Assembly (NCBI GenBank): GCA_028583405.1
Contig: CM053243.1
Span: 32,577,420-32,641,419, forward strand
Direction: 5' to 3'
Source of the DNA: Pogonophryne albipinna
Lineage: Eukaryota; Chordata; Actinopteri; Perciformes; Artedidraconidae
DNA: 64,000 nucleotides
Notes under the pieces: generated by a model
Database searches by the model: none
What the model was told of the DNA's origin: nothing
The model's input: only the letters and a program-made list of their open reading frames with translations
Part shown: positions 12,951 through 24,510 of the stretch, one piece after another
Numbering within the stretch: the first letter of the stretch is position 1
How the letters are laid out: every line of letters begins with the position of its first letter
Position numbers and translations under genes: made by a program

Positions 12951-14849
12951 ATTTGGGTTTTGATTTGTGATGGAAGAAGCAAACTTCACAAAATGTTCAT
13001 GAACTGCTTTGTTTTGAGCTTTGGATACCAAAGAAACCCAACTATCCCATCCTTTATCAGCTGGAGGAGGAGTCATAACCTCTGAAGAGCAGCAGGAACA
13101 AACCATGTTCTTTCTGTATCACCTCCTTGTCCAGATGTTCACCACTGATCACATCTATCAGGCCACATTTAAAAAAAAAAAATTTGTTCACAGCTTTACT
13201 GCAAAGGCCTCTGGCTGAAAGCTTCTCACTGACACTTGTAATGTAAACCGTAGAAGCAAGCTGTATTTGTGTTTTGGACATCAGCATTAATCATATAATA
13301 GAATACAAATATAAAAAGATCTTGGCTGTATCAGAACTTAAAGGATTACAACAATAATATATTCATGCTGTAGTTGGCCTTTATTTGTTGAGCACAGTAA
13401 CCCCAGTTCATTGCCTCCACCTCTCCTGGATCTCAGGGCTGTTATGTTTTCTGCAATGACAACAAAGTCAGTGCCAGCAGTGACTGTGTTTATTGTTTCA
13501 TACAAAGCAGAAAACAAAACTCAGCTCAAAAATGTTCCAAAAGGATTTGCCAGATCTACTACTGTGATATTGTGTTTAACATATTGTTTGCAACTCAGAT
13601 AAGAAAACAAACATTTTTTTCTGACAGTCTGTGCGTCTCTACTTCTTTCTTACACATCATTTTTGAGTCTTGGAGAAACGACACACACCAGATCATCTTG
13701 TTCCTGATCTTAGAACTGGTTGAAACAAACGTAATATCAAAGTGTTTCCTATTACACTCCCACTCTGAGCATTCCTAAATAGAGGAAATGCTGAAGAAAC
13801 GACCCACTGGGACCATTTAAGTCATTTTCTCATGAAGTAAAACTGGCAGATAAAAAAGAAACTCCACTGAGATTTTCCTCAACATGGGAAAAACATGCAA
13901 AAAAAACCTTACTCAACAACATTCCTAAAGCCCTATTCATGAGAAATAGAACTACAAAAGTAATTACTTAGAGACATTTTAAGTGGCTAGGAACTAAACG
14001 AACACACCAAACCAGCTGATCTCTTCATATTTTAGAGGGGGTGTTGTATGAAACGCAAAGCAACTGTGAACTTGATGAAAATAAACACTTTCGCAACATC
14101 CTCCCTCAGCAAGGTCTTCACTTCCTGTTTGTGTATGGAGTAAGGGACACAGAGGGTTATGCTATTTAAACCAAAGGGCAGCAGATTCCCAGCTAGCAGA
14201 GGCTGGTGGGATCTTGAGGACTGCTGCCAGCTTCTCAGGGGGACGTGAAGTGAAGTGGGTGGGAAAGGCAGAAAGCTGGAAAAGAAGGGAAACAAGATAA
14301 TGATGCAAATGAGAATCGAAAAGAGGATAATTAAACAGGGGGGATGGTGGATAGTCGTGCAACTGCGAAGCCTTGTTTATACTCGTGCACGATCAGGCCC
14401 TTCATAGATGGCGCAACATCAACAAACAGGAAAAAATACTTTTGTGATAAACAAGCTGTTTGCTGCAGTATTCTTCGAAAACAACAAGAGGCAAAACTAT
14501 TGGTAAAGCGGCAAGAAGTCAAAGAGTGTTACTGGAAAAAAATGCAGACCAACAAACTATTTTATGCGTTGGAATCTAATATTAATGGATATATTATATT
14601 GCTTTTATACCAACCTAGTGAAGAACAGAGTTGTTGTAACATCAAATCGATCCTAATGAAACAAAAGTTGAAAGGTTGAATATCATGTAAACAATTTGAT
14701 TTAGCTGGCAAATTATTGACTCAAATTAAAATATATTTAATACCTCTTTTTCAAATTCTGAGACATGTTACCAAATAAAAAATGGGGACACTATAAAAAC
14801 ATAAAACAGACTCAGGAGTCATAAGAATCTGAACGAAATTAGATCTTTG

Positions 14850-14890
14850 CAGCTTAGCATAAAGACTGAAAACAGGTGATGAAATGTGAG
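14850..14890 (+). repeat. Short copy of the TTAGCTTAGC-type repeat
   Basis: Reads CAGCTTAGCATAAAGACTGAAAACAGG in two overlapping pieces, the same core as the fragments near 12.9 kb and 48.4 kb. No termini are visible. Confidence 0.35.
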
Positions 14891-16299
14891 GTTTCCTGAT
14901 TTGAAGTGTACCGGTGACCAATTTTCTAATTTTTGGTTGCTATAACAGATTAAACGATTGATAAACAACATTTATGTTTTAAAAGACACAAACATGTGAT
15001 TGGTCATAACAAACGGATAAACAAATGGAACCAAACCCAATCCTCCTCAGTGAGACATTAAAGGATGTGTAAAGTAGACCTGCAGTCAGAGGAAATACAT
15101 GTCTAACTAAACCACTTTGTTGCTTCCTCAATCAGAGCTCCCTGATCCTGTAAATAAAGCAGATGAACTTGATAAAACTGAAATCTTAAAAAGTTGAAAG
15201 AAAAGGGGAAAAACTCTCTGATTCTCTCCAGACTCTTTAATGTGACCGCTCGATGTTATTATGTTTGCATTTAACTGTAATATTCAAGCCCATTATAAGA
15301 GTACTTTGTAGCAGTATATTCAACCAGCGCAGAGATTTCAAAGACAGGAAGGCCTTTTGATAACTATCAGATCCACCAGGGCCTGTGACGCCCTCCGCCT
15401 GCAGGCACGTTCTGCAGCACTCAAACACAGCAGGCGATACGCCACAAATTCAAATGTTGTTTGGACACTTTTAGCTCAGCTGCGATACGCGCTCGTGTTC
15501 TGGTTTTGGGCAGCGTCTCAGGAATGTAAACTCTCTACTACCCACTCATATACACAGACTTCATAACAACTAATGACATACAGTGAAATGTTCACATGTT
15601 CAACATCATCACATGACTAATACATTTAATTGAACTGTACATGATTTGAAATCAACGATAACAATCACTGTTGCTGCTGGTTATTATTTTCAAGGTGATT
15701 CTTTTGTAATGAACCACTGGCACTTTACAGTTATTAGATTAGCAGTGTGTATTTGTGCTAGTTGTGTTCAGCTCACACAGATGTGTGTTTATTATGTTTG
15801 GATGAAGATGATGGGTGTCTTACCGCAGACTGCAGCCACTGGACTCGGTTCATCTTTTTTTTCTCAGTAGGTTTTTTTCCTTTCTGTTTTTTTTTCTTTT
15901 CGAAAAATTCACAGCTTTGCAAACTTTTGATGACACCTCATAGTGATTTGAACAAAAACAGACACACTTTCTTCAGAGAGTAAAAATAGCTAATTTGAAG
16001 ATTAGTTGTAAAATGAGCTATTAAATCTTATTAAGCCCCTACATTTTGGAAACAGATTAATAAAATGCAAACATGGCTTAACAACTACAATACCAATGTC
16101 CACCACGAATACATTCATTCTTGTGATTGTATCTTTTTTATATCGATTTTTATGTGGACTGATCATTCAGAGCACTTCTCAAATGCTGCTGAAAAAAGAA
16201 AAGAAAATCAATTATCTTATCATCATCCAAACCTTAACCTCCTCCAGACACAATGGAGCAAGGTGATGCAGCAGTGCCGATCTATGTCAGTCACTCAGT

Positions 16300-16700
16300 G
16301 TCTTATAGTTCAGACTGAAATATCTCAACAAAGATTGAATGGATTCACATTAATTAAAATAATTTACAAATGTAATGGTTCCTATGTGATAATTCTAGCC
16401 TTTGCCGGTCCCCTGACATTTTCTTTGATACTATTAGTTGACATTTATGGATGTCACCATTACAGTCAATTCTGGTGATCCTTTAACTTTCTCTCGTATT
16501 TCTAAAATCAGGTATACATTTAAATGTGTCCAATAATTAGTGTTTTACCAAATATAGCATATCTATCAGACCGAGCTGTGTTCAGTGCTAATTGTAAAAA
16601 ATATTATAATGCTAATGCGCCAAAATAATATGGCGAGCATGTTACATTTACCTGCAAAAAAATCAGCATGTTAGCCTTGAAGTATTTAGCTATCATTTGC
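16300..16700 (+). repeat. Decayed interspersed fish repeat (ATCTCAACAA ... TGACATTT type)
   Basis: The string TATCTCAACAAAGATTGAAT, then CCTTTGCCGGTCCCCTGACA, TTGACATTTATGG and repeated GCTAA/AGCATGTTA motifs follow the order of a very common fish repeat whose consensus I recall only roughly. It explains the 137-codon open frame at 16,065-16,478, which should not be read as a gene. Confidence 0.5.
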
Positions 16701-17456
16701 ATTTATCCCCAAACATAACACAGCTGGTCCGGTTTAAACACACAGAATAGTGTGGTTGTAAATGTGAGTCCAATGTTAAAAAAATTAGCACCAATAGCTT
16801 TTATTATAATGATATATGAATATATATTTAAAAAATCTGTATGCTTTGTTTTTTTTTGGTCAAATATATATTGGTCGAATTTGATCAGGGAAGTTGTAGC
16901 AAGGCCTTGCAACAACCCAACATCTCTTTAAACATGGCTTATTGCACAATCAATTCCTTTCTCTCCCTCTCTCTTACAAGTAACATTGACCATGTCCTTT
17001 GTAAGTGTTGGTAGGTAAATCTCACAGAGCATCCATCACTGGAGTCCAATCCAAACACACGTTATACAATGTTCCTTCTGCGCTCCACAAATCGGAGGCA
17101 TGGCTCTCATCTAATGGACATCTTAGTCCAGTCTCTCTCAGAGACACTAAATCAATCTGTTTCTAATAAACATCTGGCTTTTAGGCCACTTGCTCATCCT
17201 GAAACCTGAGTTCGGAGTGTGGCATTTCTAAATTATTATCATCTCATCTGCTGAGAAACAGACGAGGAAGGTAAAACAGCGTCATTCCTTCTCAAATGCC
17301 TGCTGCTCATTGCTTGACGCCTGTCCAAGCTGTTAAATCTAAATATTCCTTCTTGCTTTTAAGAGGAGCTATTTCCAGGTGATCGCTTTTAGATTCAAAC
17401 ATAGAAACAACTAAGGCAGATGTCAAGAACTTGTTTTTGGTTATTGTGCTTCTTAA

Positions 17457-17837
17457 AGGTGGGGTAGGTAAGTTTGAGAAACCGGCTCGAGATACACTTG
17501 TTGTTATATTCCATGGAATGCTCTTAACATCCCGATAGCAATGAATATCTGAAGTGCTTTCACAAAAATCCATACAAAAAAGTCATCTGTAGAAGCCGTG
17601 GTACTGTAAAAAGCACGACCAATCATCTGAGCCGGCCCGTTTAAAGTAACTGGATGGCCTACCTGCCTGTCAGCCTTCCATCTGTGCACAAACTTATCTC
17701 GTGCCCTCATTGGTCATGTGTGCGTTCGTGTGTGTTGGAGGAGGGGCTCTGTAAGGAAGTGGCAGATTTTTTCCCGCTGTGTATTTTCAAATTCTAGCGC
17801 ACTCGAGCTGGTTTCTCCAAAATTACCTACCCCACCT
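17457..17837. mobile_element. MITE with ~35-bp terminal inverted repeats and TTAA flanks (piggyBac-like)
   Basis: The left end starts AGGTGGGGTAGGTAA and continues GTTTGAGAAACCGGCTCGAG. The right end is its near-exact reverse complement, with about two substitutions and one indel over 35 bp. TTAA lies directly outside both ends (17453-17456 and 17838-17841), the target site of piggyBac-type transposases. The 381-bp interior has no transposase frame, so the element is non-autonomous. The family assignment is inferred from TTAA and terminal-repeat layout alone. Confidence 0.7.
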
Positions 17838-17841
17838 TTAA

Positions 17842-20800
17842 AAGATTATAATATAATAAAATAATAATAATAAGGTAATACAACAAATTCTTTAATGTTG
17901 GACATTTCTGAGCCAACCAACACAAAACACAACCTCCAATCACCAGGCAGGCCTGATTTATACTATTAAACATGTCTTCTCAAACACATTTATATATAAC
18001 CAGTGGTGGACAAGTTTCTCAAAATGTTAAAATTACAAATGTCTTAACATCAAAATGTATGTAAAGTACAAAATGTGCAATTATAAAATATGCTAACTGG
18101 TACATTTCAGAATAATAAATATGATATTGTTTAATAATAATTATTGAAGCATTAATGTGTTCATTACATATTAAATGTTGTAGCTGTGAATCTCTTAGAC
18201 TATAATAACATGTGATACATTTTGTTTGTTTGTTTTATTAAACTGAACCTTCTGAGAGTATGTTATCAGATAAATGTGGATTATCAATAGCGAATATAAA
18301 TTATACAGAGGGATATGGCATAAAAAGTCTAATGTCGGGAGTGTTTTCTATTTTCATGTTCACCAGTTCAGCACTAAATGTAACCATTTGCTTTATTTGA
18401 AAGTAAAATCCCACAAAACATTTCAAGATTAAGTATCTTTTGTTCCCTAAAGATGTTTTATTTTGTTGTAAAGGTTCATTTTTAGTTCTATGTTGTTGTG
18501 TTGTTTTGTGAACCGGCCCCATGTGTTGTTTATCTTATCCAACTATCTCTGAACTACCCTTTAAAATGGTTGAACAATCATACCCTACTTCTTCCAATTT
18601 GCATGTGAGTCGACACATGCATAATCTGAAAAAAACACACATTTACTACATCATAAACTTTGTCTCTGTCAGAATATTTTTACAGGTTTAAAGAAGTTAT
18701 ATGAAATGTGTTTCACAATATCTATGAGTAATCAACATAAAAATAAGGCTGTTGCTAAAATTAACATTTTTCTTTTCAAATATCTTCCAATTGTCCCTCA
18801 TTACAAGTGAAACACACCAACCGTTAACCAAAAAGGGAAATTCAGGTTGCAATTTAGGGCTAGAAGGCATTCAGCAGAAGTAAAGAGTGCAAAGCAGCGA
18901 GCAGAACTAATGTCATCAAATATTAAACTAAGGAGACTCAGCTGAGCAGCGCAGGATTTCCCTGCAGACCTACATGAGGAGAACTGGAGGATCATGGGGT
19001 TTTGCTCAGGAACTGGACGTGGGTGGAAGCCATTTTGAAAAATAATTAATGAAGGGTATATTTAAAAAATATTAGATTTGTCAGTTAAATTACCATACTG
19101 GTAGAAAAGACCCACTTTCAATTGACCACCCAAATAAAAACATCTTCAGTTAAGAATTAAGTTAAGCATTTTGATCCCATGGCCTTCTACAGGGATATAT
19201 CTTTTTTTGGACTAGAAAGACTAGAAAGTTCACAACAAAAACACACACTTTCTAGTCTAGTTTTATCAAGAACAACACCAAAAATGAGCATTTTAATCAA
19301 ACTTGAGTAAGCACTCTCTGTGTTTAAATGTCATAAATGTCTTTAATGTCAACGGTTGATTGATCTTTTTCTTATGTGCTTAAAATACAAATCTACACAG
19401 TTACACAGCAAGTCAAAAACGTAACTTGCCTGGTAACCAAGATGTATGATCTATATAAGGTACTTTTGAAGAACATGTTTTATTTAGGATGAGGGTCACA
19501 TGCACATACGTGCTGAAAAATATAGAACATGACTGCAACTGTATAAAGAGCACATAACACATCTGACAACTGTCTTTAAATTAACAGATGATTTAAACAA
19601 AGCTTTAAACTAAACACAGAGCTGCATGTTAACGACACAAGGGAAGAGTCCTACAGTGGCTTCTTCCTCTGAATTGAAATATTTTAAAAGGTCCACATCC
19701 TGTACTGACATGATTTCTCTAGCACATGTCATTAATCTAGTAAATCTAAATATTAGAAGAGGAAGTGATGCATCTTATTTGTTAGAGACAGATGTTAAGG
19801 CTTTAGATTAATGTAAAAAAAGTGATTAATGTGCGGGTACATGCACTTGTACAAACCTCATAAGTTAATTATTTAAAATATGAAATGTCGACCTGCTATG
19901 ATGCTCAAAAATAATCTTGCTGGAGAATATATGTAAAATAAATTCATTACAGACAAAGATTAAATTGCATTCATTAAGACAGCCAGTGACTGATATACAA
20001 GCATTGTCATCAAAGCTAAGATAAGGGAAGGTGAGATATTTGGACATTTTAAACATATTGAAACAACGTTTGAAAGGAGCCATCGGCCACCTCATTTTAC
20101 GCACCTCGCCAGTTTTGTGTCACAAAACTTTTGTGTAGGTGTGTAGTGGGTATGGACTGGGCAGGTGTGCCCGTAAGGGGGGTATTTATTAATATACCGT
20201 CGCGGCTGGTGTGATCCTGATAATCCTATCGCAAGATGGTCTCTCTTAATCTTGTTGTGTCACAGGAATAAAAGGTTACATTTAATAAAAGGAATAATTG
20301 TTTATAAATGACATTTCCTGCAGAAGACAGAATGCTGAGGTACTTCTGAGAGTTTTCATTATTAGTACTTTCAGCTGTAATTTTTTTTTAAAGACATTCT
20401 CGATGACTTTCAAGAATGACCAAATGCCTAAACTAAAAATAAGTTTTAGGCATTTAAAGAAAAAAAACCCAGCTTCATGGTTGTAAAGAGCATCTTAAGT
20501 GAAAGTTATCTAAAGAGCCATCTGAATCATTTTTTTAAAAACCTCCTCACTCCCCATCCACAACAGTCTATTAGTCATCATCTGCACTCTTCCAACTGTG
20601 AGGCAACAGCATGAACTCAATCTGGAGATTCTGGGGGACATTTTTGGGCTGTGGCAGGTGCCGTGTAGAAAGGCTGGGGCAGTAATGCAGGAATTGAAGG
20701 AGAGAGAAGGTTTTTGGGGGGTAAAGTGAAGTGCATTACCCGCGGGCGGCCAATAGGTTGGTCCGATCCCATCGCCCTCCATCGCCTCCACTCAGCTCCT

Positions 20801-22603
20801 CCAGCTGAAGCGCACTTAGCACCATTCATAATGCATGGTCACCACCCCTCCATACACAGGCCTGTCATGGCTTGTTCCCTTCGACAACTCAGCCCAACTC
20901 CACTTTTTCCCCTTAGAGTATGCGGACGGTTGCATAATTTAGATGCCGCCCGCTGTTTTCAGGCCTCATCCCTTATCAAAAATGTAAGAGACTGAGTTTC
21001 TGGGGGAGTTTTATCTAAATGTGACGGTGGAAGATGTGCCAGTTGAGACAATGGACGTAAGCTTGGACCAAAACTTCTCCAACTCCGAAATAAACTTTTC
21101 TGAAACATGATGTCAGCATTATGTATGGCTCATCGCCCACATGAATACAAGACATAAAGCTCGACACATGAGAGAATAAAGTACATGTACTGCATATTAA
21201 ATACCAAAAATGTTGTGATTCATTACAGAACACTAAAGAGAGAATCTAATTTAATTCAAGCCCAGGGGGATTCCCTGTTTTCGGATGAAATGCAAGCTTC
21301 TTTGTTGCTCTTTTGAGTTGATTTCTACTATTGAACTAGAATGTAAAGTTCCTTTGGCAGATTAAATAATATCCTTAAATGTGTGTGAGTGTCTAAACAT
21401 GAAAGGATGTATCTGATCATATGCATGTACGTATATCATGGAGGATCAAAGTATAACATATTGAATACGTTGCGGAATTGTTTCATTGGAGTTGATCAAA
21501 AGGGAAACAAAAAGCCCATTGAAGGAGACTCATGCAGCCGGTGGCCAGCTGCAGCCAGGCAGGTCAAGGTGACTGAGGTCACGAGAGGAAGATATTTAAA
21601 AGAGACGACGAACACCTGCTGAAAATGTCTGACTTCACTCTACTACAGGAAAGACACGAGTCACATTGAATCTGCTTGTGTTTAGTCAGTGCGCATTAGC
21701 CAGACATGTATTTGGGATTACAACATGACACAAAGTTTTGACAAGAATCTGAAAAACTGTTTATTTCTGGACTATACTCAAAATGATATGAGTGCTAGAA
21801 CTTGAGGGAATCTATTCAGTGGCAATATGAACAATATGGCCTACAGGCACATAGAAGCCAACACAATGATTACAATTGAAATATATATATTGTCAACCAT
21901 ATTGTAATTTTTCAAAATGTAAGGGAAAAATATTGACAGTACAGTAAATAACCGGTTTCACTAAAATGCAGGTGTATGCAATATATGGAGATACAATTGC
22001 AATACTTACGAAAAGTTGAAAAAAGTTGATATAGTCTACATTAAAATAAATGTCCTAAATATTCCCAATGTATGTTACCATACAAGACATGTTATGGAAA
22101 ATTAATTATGATATTTCTGTTGCATTGAGGATGTATGTATGGAAGCACATACCTCACACAGGCGCAGCTTTAATGCTCGGTTTGTTTCCTGTAACCACAA
22201 ATAAATGGATGTAATGCTCATCAAGGTGCTGCTGTAGTTCTGATTCACTCTCAGCACACAGACTCTCTGCGGCTCCCGCTGAGCAGCCACAGTCTACAGT
22301 GTATAGCATGTGAGCTATGTTTGTTTCATGGTGAGCGCTTTCACACCAGCAAACCAATCACAGCAGCAGAACATTTGCTTATATCTAGATTTCCCCTGAA
22401 ATATAAAACAAAACAAGAATACCCCAAAGGCATAAGAAAACTACAACTAAATTATGATTACACTTATTTTTAAATTAAAATTAAAATTGCAACTTGGCGC
22501 TCCAGTGTTCTCCATACTCCTCAAACAAATTAATGAGATCAAATGTAAAGTGAGCATTTACAACTAAACAAGTAATGTCACTTCAGATTAAAATAACCGA
22601 TTG
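17842..22603. other. Intergenic region, no supported gene
   Basis: AT-rich sequence with only short open frames, none carrying a recognisable domain. A less AT-rich block at about 20,700-20,870 contains a CCAAT box and GCGGGCGGCCAATAGG-like sequence but no gene model. Nothing else can be supported here. Confidence 0.55.
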
Positions 22604-22654
22604 AAAAACCCACTGTACATAAAAAAACCCACTGTACATAAAAAAACCCACTGT
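22604..22654 (+). repeat. Short tandem repeat, ~20-bp unit, about three copies
   Basis: AAACCCACTGTACATAAA is repeated two and a half to three times in direct order just upstream of the hAT-like MITE. The copies are contiguous and nearly identical, without spacers. Confidence 0.8.
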
Positions 22655-22676
22655 GCTCTGATTGGTCAGTTCGCCC

Positions 22677-23027
22677 CATACTTGCCAACCTTGAGACCTC
22701 AGAAATCGGGAGCATTTCAAAACCACCGCGGGGGGGGAAGGAGAGGAGTGAGCAGAGGGTCGTGTTGTCGATTCTTGTTCAGTTTTCTGTGACAATCTTC
22801 CTCACCCTCTCAGACTTTGAGTTGCGCGCGCTGCTAAAGAGACGCGCTACCATGGAAACCAAACAATGGTGTAGCTGTATTACAGTCCGAGTGGAAACAG
22901 TCCTGAGCAAATCTGATTTTGTCAGAAATCGGGAGAAATGCGGGAGAAATATGACCCCGGGAGGAAACTGGGAGAGGGCAACGAAATCGGGAGTCTCCCG
23001 CGAAAATCAGGAGGGTTGGCAAGTATG
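22677..23027. mobile_element. Non-autonomous hAT-like element (MITE) with 8-bp target duplication
   Basis: The termini are CATACTTGCCAACC and GGTTGGCAAGTATG, a perfect 14-bp inverted pair. GTTCGCCC flanks both sides (22669-22676 and 23028-23035). An 8-bp duplication is the hAT superfamily hallmark. The interior (351 bp in all) has several GGGAGA/AATCGGGAG motifs near the right end and no transposase. I recall similar CTTGCCAACC-ended repeats as common in fish genomes. Confidence 0.85.
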
Positions 23028-23312
23028 GTTCGCCCACTCTGTTCTGATGAGTCCACCACCGTTACAGCTGAACATCAGTGATTATGTGTTACAATAGCAT
23101 TTGTTAGGATCCAGAAAATGACACCAGTAATGACAAACAGATGAGAATGCTGCGTGGGGTCTGGATGCCGTGTTGGCGGGATGTTGCGGGGCTCGCTGGT
23201 CCCGCCCTTTGATGCTCGAAGAGCGGACAGTGTGAGGTGGATTACTGGTGTTGTTTCCTGGTTGCTGTGTGGGACAGCGAGACACCGTGGAACTCAGCCT
23301 GAACTCAGCCTG

Positions 23313-23432
<120 letters not shown>

Positions 23433-23451
23433 GCCGTATCCACCATTGAGG

Positions 23452-23475
23452 TCACCGAGGTCCGGACCTCGGTGA
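23452..23475. repeat. 24-bp perfect palindrome
   Basis: The half-site TCACCGAGGTCC is followed directly by its exact reverse complement. It lies 21 bp after the (CA)58 array and before the L2-type LINE. It could be the edge of an unrecognised repeat. No known binding site is matched with confidence. Confidence 0.9.
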
Positions 23476-23876
23476 TTTTTTCCGAGCTGTGTATAACAAA
23501 ACTTGTGAAATAACTGCACTAAACGGGGTTCTTTGTAGTACTTCCATTTACTGATGATGGGGGCGCTGCATAACTACGTAGCCTCGATTAAACAAACAGA
23601 AGAAGACGACATGTATCAACAAACCTCCGCAGCCCGGACTTGAGTGGCGAAGTCACGCCCATCTACTTCCGGTCCATGAGACCTTATTTCGGAAAAATAA
23701 TGTATTGAAGTCAATGGAGAGAGAAAACTTATCTTTCGATCCCGTTTGAATTGTGCCATGAATTACACATATGATGTTTGTCAAGTAAAGGTTCAGATGT
23801 GTTACACAAACAATTACTGGTTGCCTTGTCACAGACATTCAGTTCGACAAATGTTTGTCTTTCTCACTTGCCTGCT

Positions 23877-24510
23877 ATGATGGTTCTTCAGGACTGCTTC
23901 TTGAACTCTAATCTCACTTTCGCGGAGTTTACTGGTGACTTTAAAGCAGATGACAATGTATGTGTGTCGGTTAAGAGGAAAAGGTGCTTGTTTTGTTTGC
24001 TATTTTTACTATCAGGGAATGTACAACTAAACCCTGGACCGCCCAGTAGCAGTAGTAGTCAGATAGCTACTCCTGCTGATTTTAATTCTAGATCTGGGTT
24101 GGGATTCATTCACTTAAATGTGCGCAGTCTGTTACCTAAGTTAGATTTTGTCTGCATTTGGGCGAGCTCGACTGATGCTGATGTCATTGTCTTATCAGAA
24201 ACGTGGCTAGATCTATTTTGGCCTCTGACATCTACTTAAATGGTTATAGTGTATATCGTACCGACCGTCCTAAAAAAGGTGGTGGCGTTGTCATTTATGT
24301 GAAAAATAAGTTTTGTGTAACCAAGATGGTTTCCAAATCTATTAGTAAACAACTAGAATTTTTAGCCTTAAATATCGAAGTAGCAAAGGGTCAACAGGTC
24401 ATGGTGGTGGGCTGCTACAGACCCCCCTCAGCTGTCAAGGACTCTTTATCTTCTTTGGCAAAACTTTTATCTCAACTTGACTACAAGGAAATAGTGCTGC
24501 TTGGTGATTT
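23877..24510 (+). pseudogene. LINE polyprotein N-terminal and APE endonuclease fragment (frameshifted, disrupted)
   Basis: The frame from ATG 23877 is open to about 24,239 and continues in another frame from about 24,205 to the Rex3 junction. Endonuclease motifs present are HLNVRSL (N-terminal Asn), SETW (catalytic Glu), the RTDRPKKGGG loop and GCYRPPS. The downstream motifs (the SDH block), the reverse transcriptase and the C-terminus are absent. The frameshift plus the Rex3 insertion make this copy non-functional. Confidence 0.65.
24012..24041 (+). other. 2A-like peptide motif in the LINE frame
   Basis: Codes for SGNVQLNPGP after a hydrophobic leader (LLFLLSG). The ribosome-skipping 2A consensus is D-V/I-E-x-N-P-G-P. 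The NPGP core is intact here but D and E are replaced by N and Q. 2A-like sequences near the N-terminus of APE-type LINE proteins are published. Whether this variant works is unknown. Confidence 0.6.

Larger units (their letters stand above)
7366..17452. other. Intergenic region upstream of rbpms2, no supported gene
   Basis: About 10 kb of mostly AT-rich sequence. Open frames are short, show no recognisable domain and are not framed by a coherent splice pattern. Recognisable content is limited to decayed repeat fragments near 9.8, 10.7, 12.8, 14.86 and 16.3-16.7 kb. A less AT-rich block at about 11,230-11,560 has no repeat signature I can name. It could be regulatory, but nothing in the sequence proves that. 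Confidence 0.6.
23640..24510 (+). mobile_element. L2-type (CR1/Jockey group) LINE, 5' portion interrupted by Rex3
   Basis: The reading starting ATG 23877 carries a hydrophobic segment, the 2A-like SGNVQLNPGP, then endonuclease motifs GFIHLNVRSLLPKLD, DVIVLSETWLD, YRTDRPKKGGGVVIYVK and VVGCYRPPS, ending at LLGDF where Rex3 begins. A one-base shift near 24,205-24,230 breaks the frame between SETW and the next block. Only the N-terminal region and most of the endonuclease are present. About 20 bp of its continuation (GDFIWDC) reappear right of Rex3 at 27,733. The upstream limit near 23,640 is a guess. Confidence 0.7.

Noticed and set aside
14344..14679. 111-codon open frame on the plus strand
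   Set aside because: Composition is that of random AT-rich sequence; no domain, splice context or neighbouring exon.
16065..16478. 137-codon open frame on the plus strand
   Set aside because: It coincides with a decayed interspersed fish repeat and has no protein similarity that I can recognise.
22604..22654. Short direct repeats considered as a CRISPR-like array
   Set aside because: The units are contiguous without spacers, only about three copies, in a vertebrate genome.
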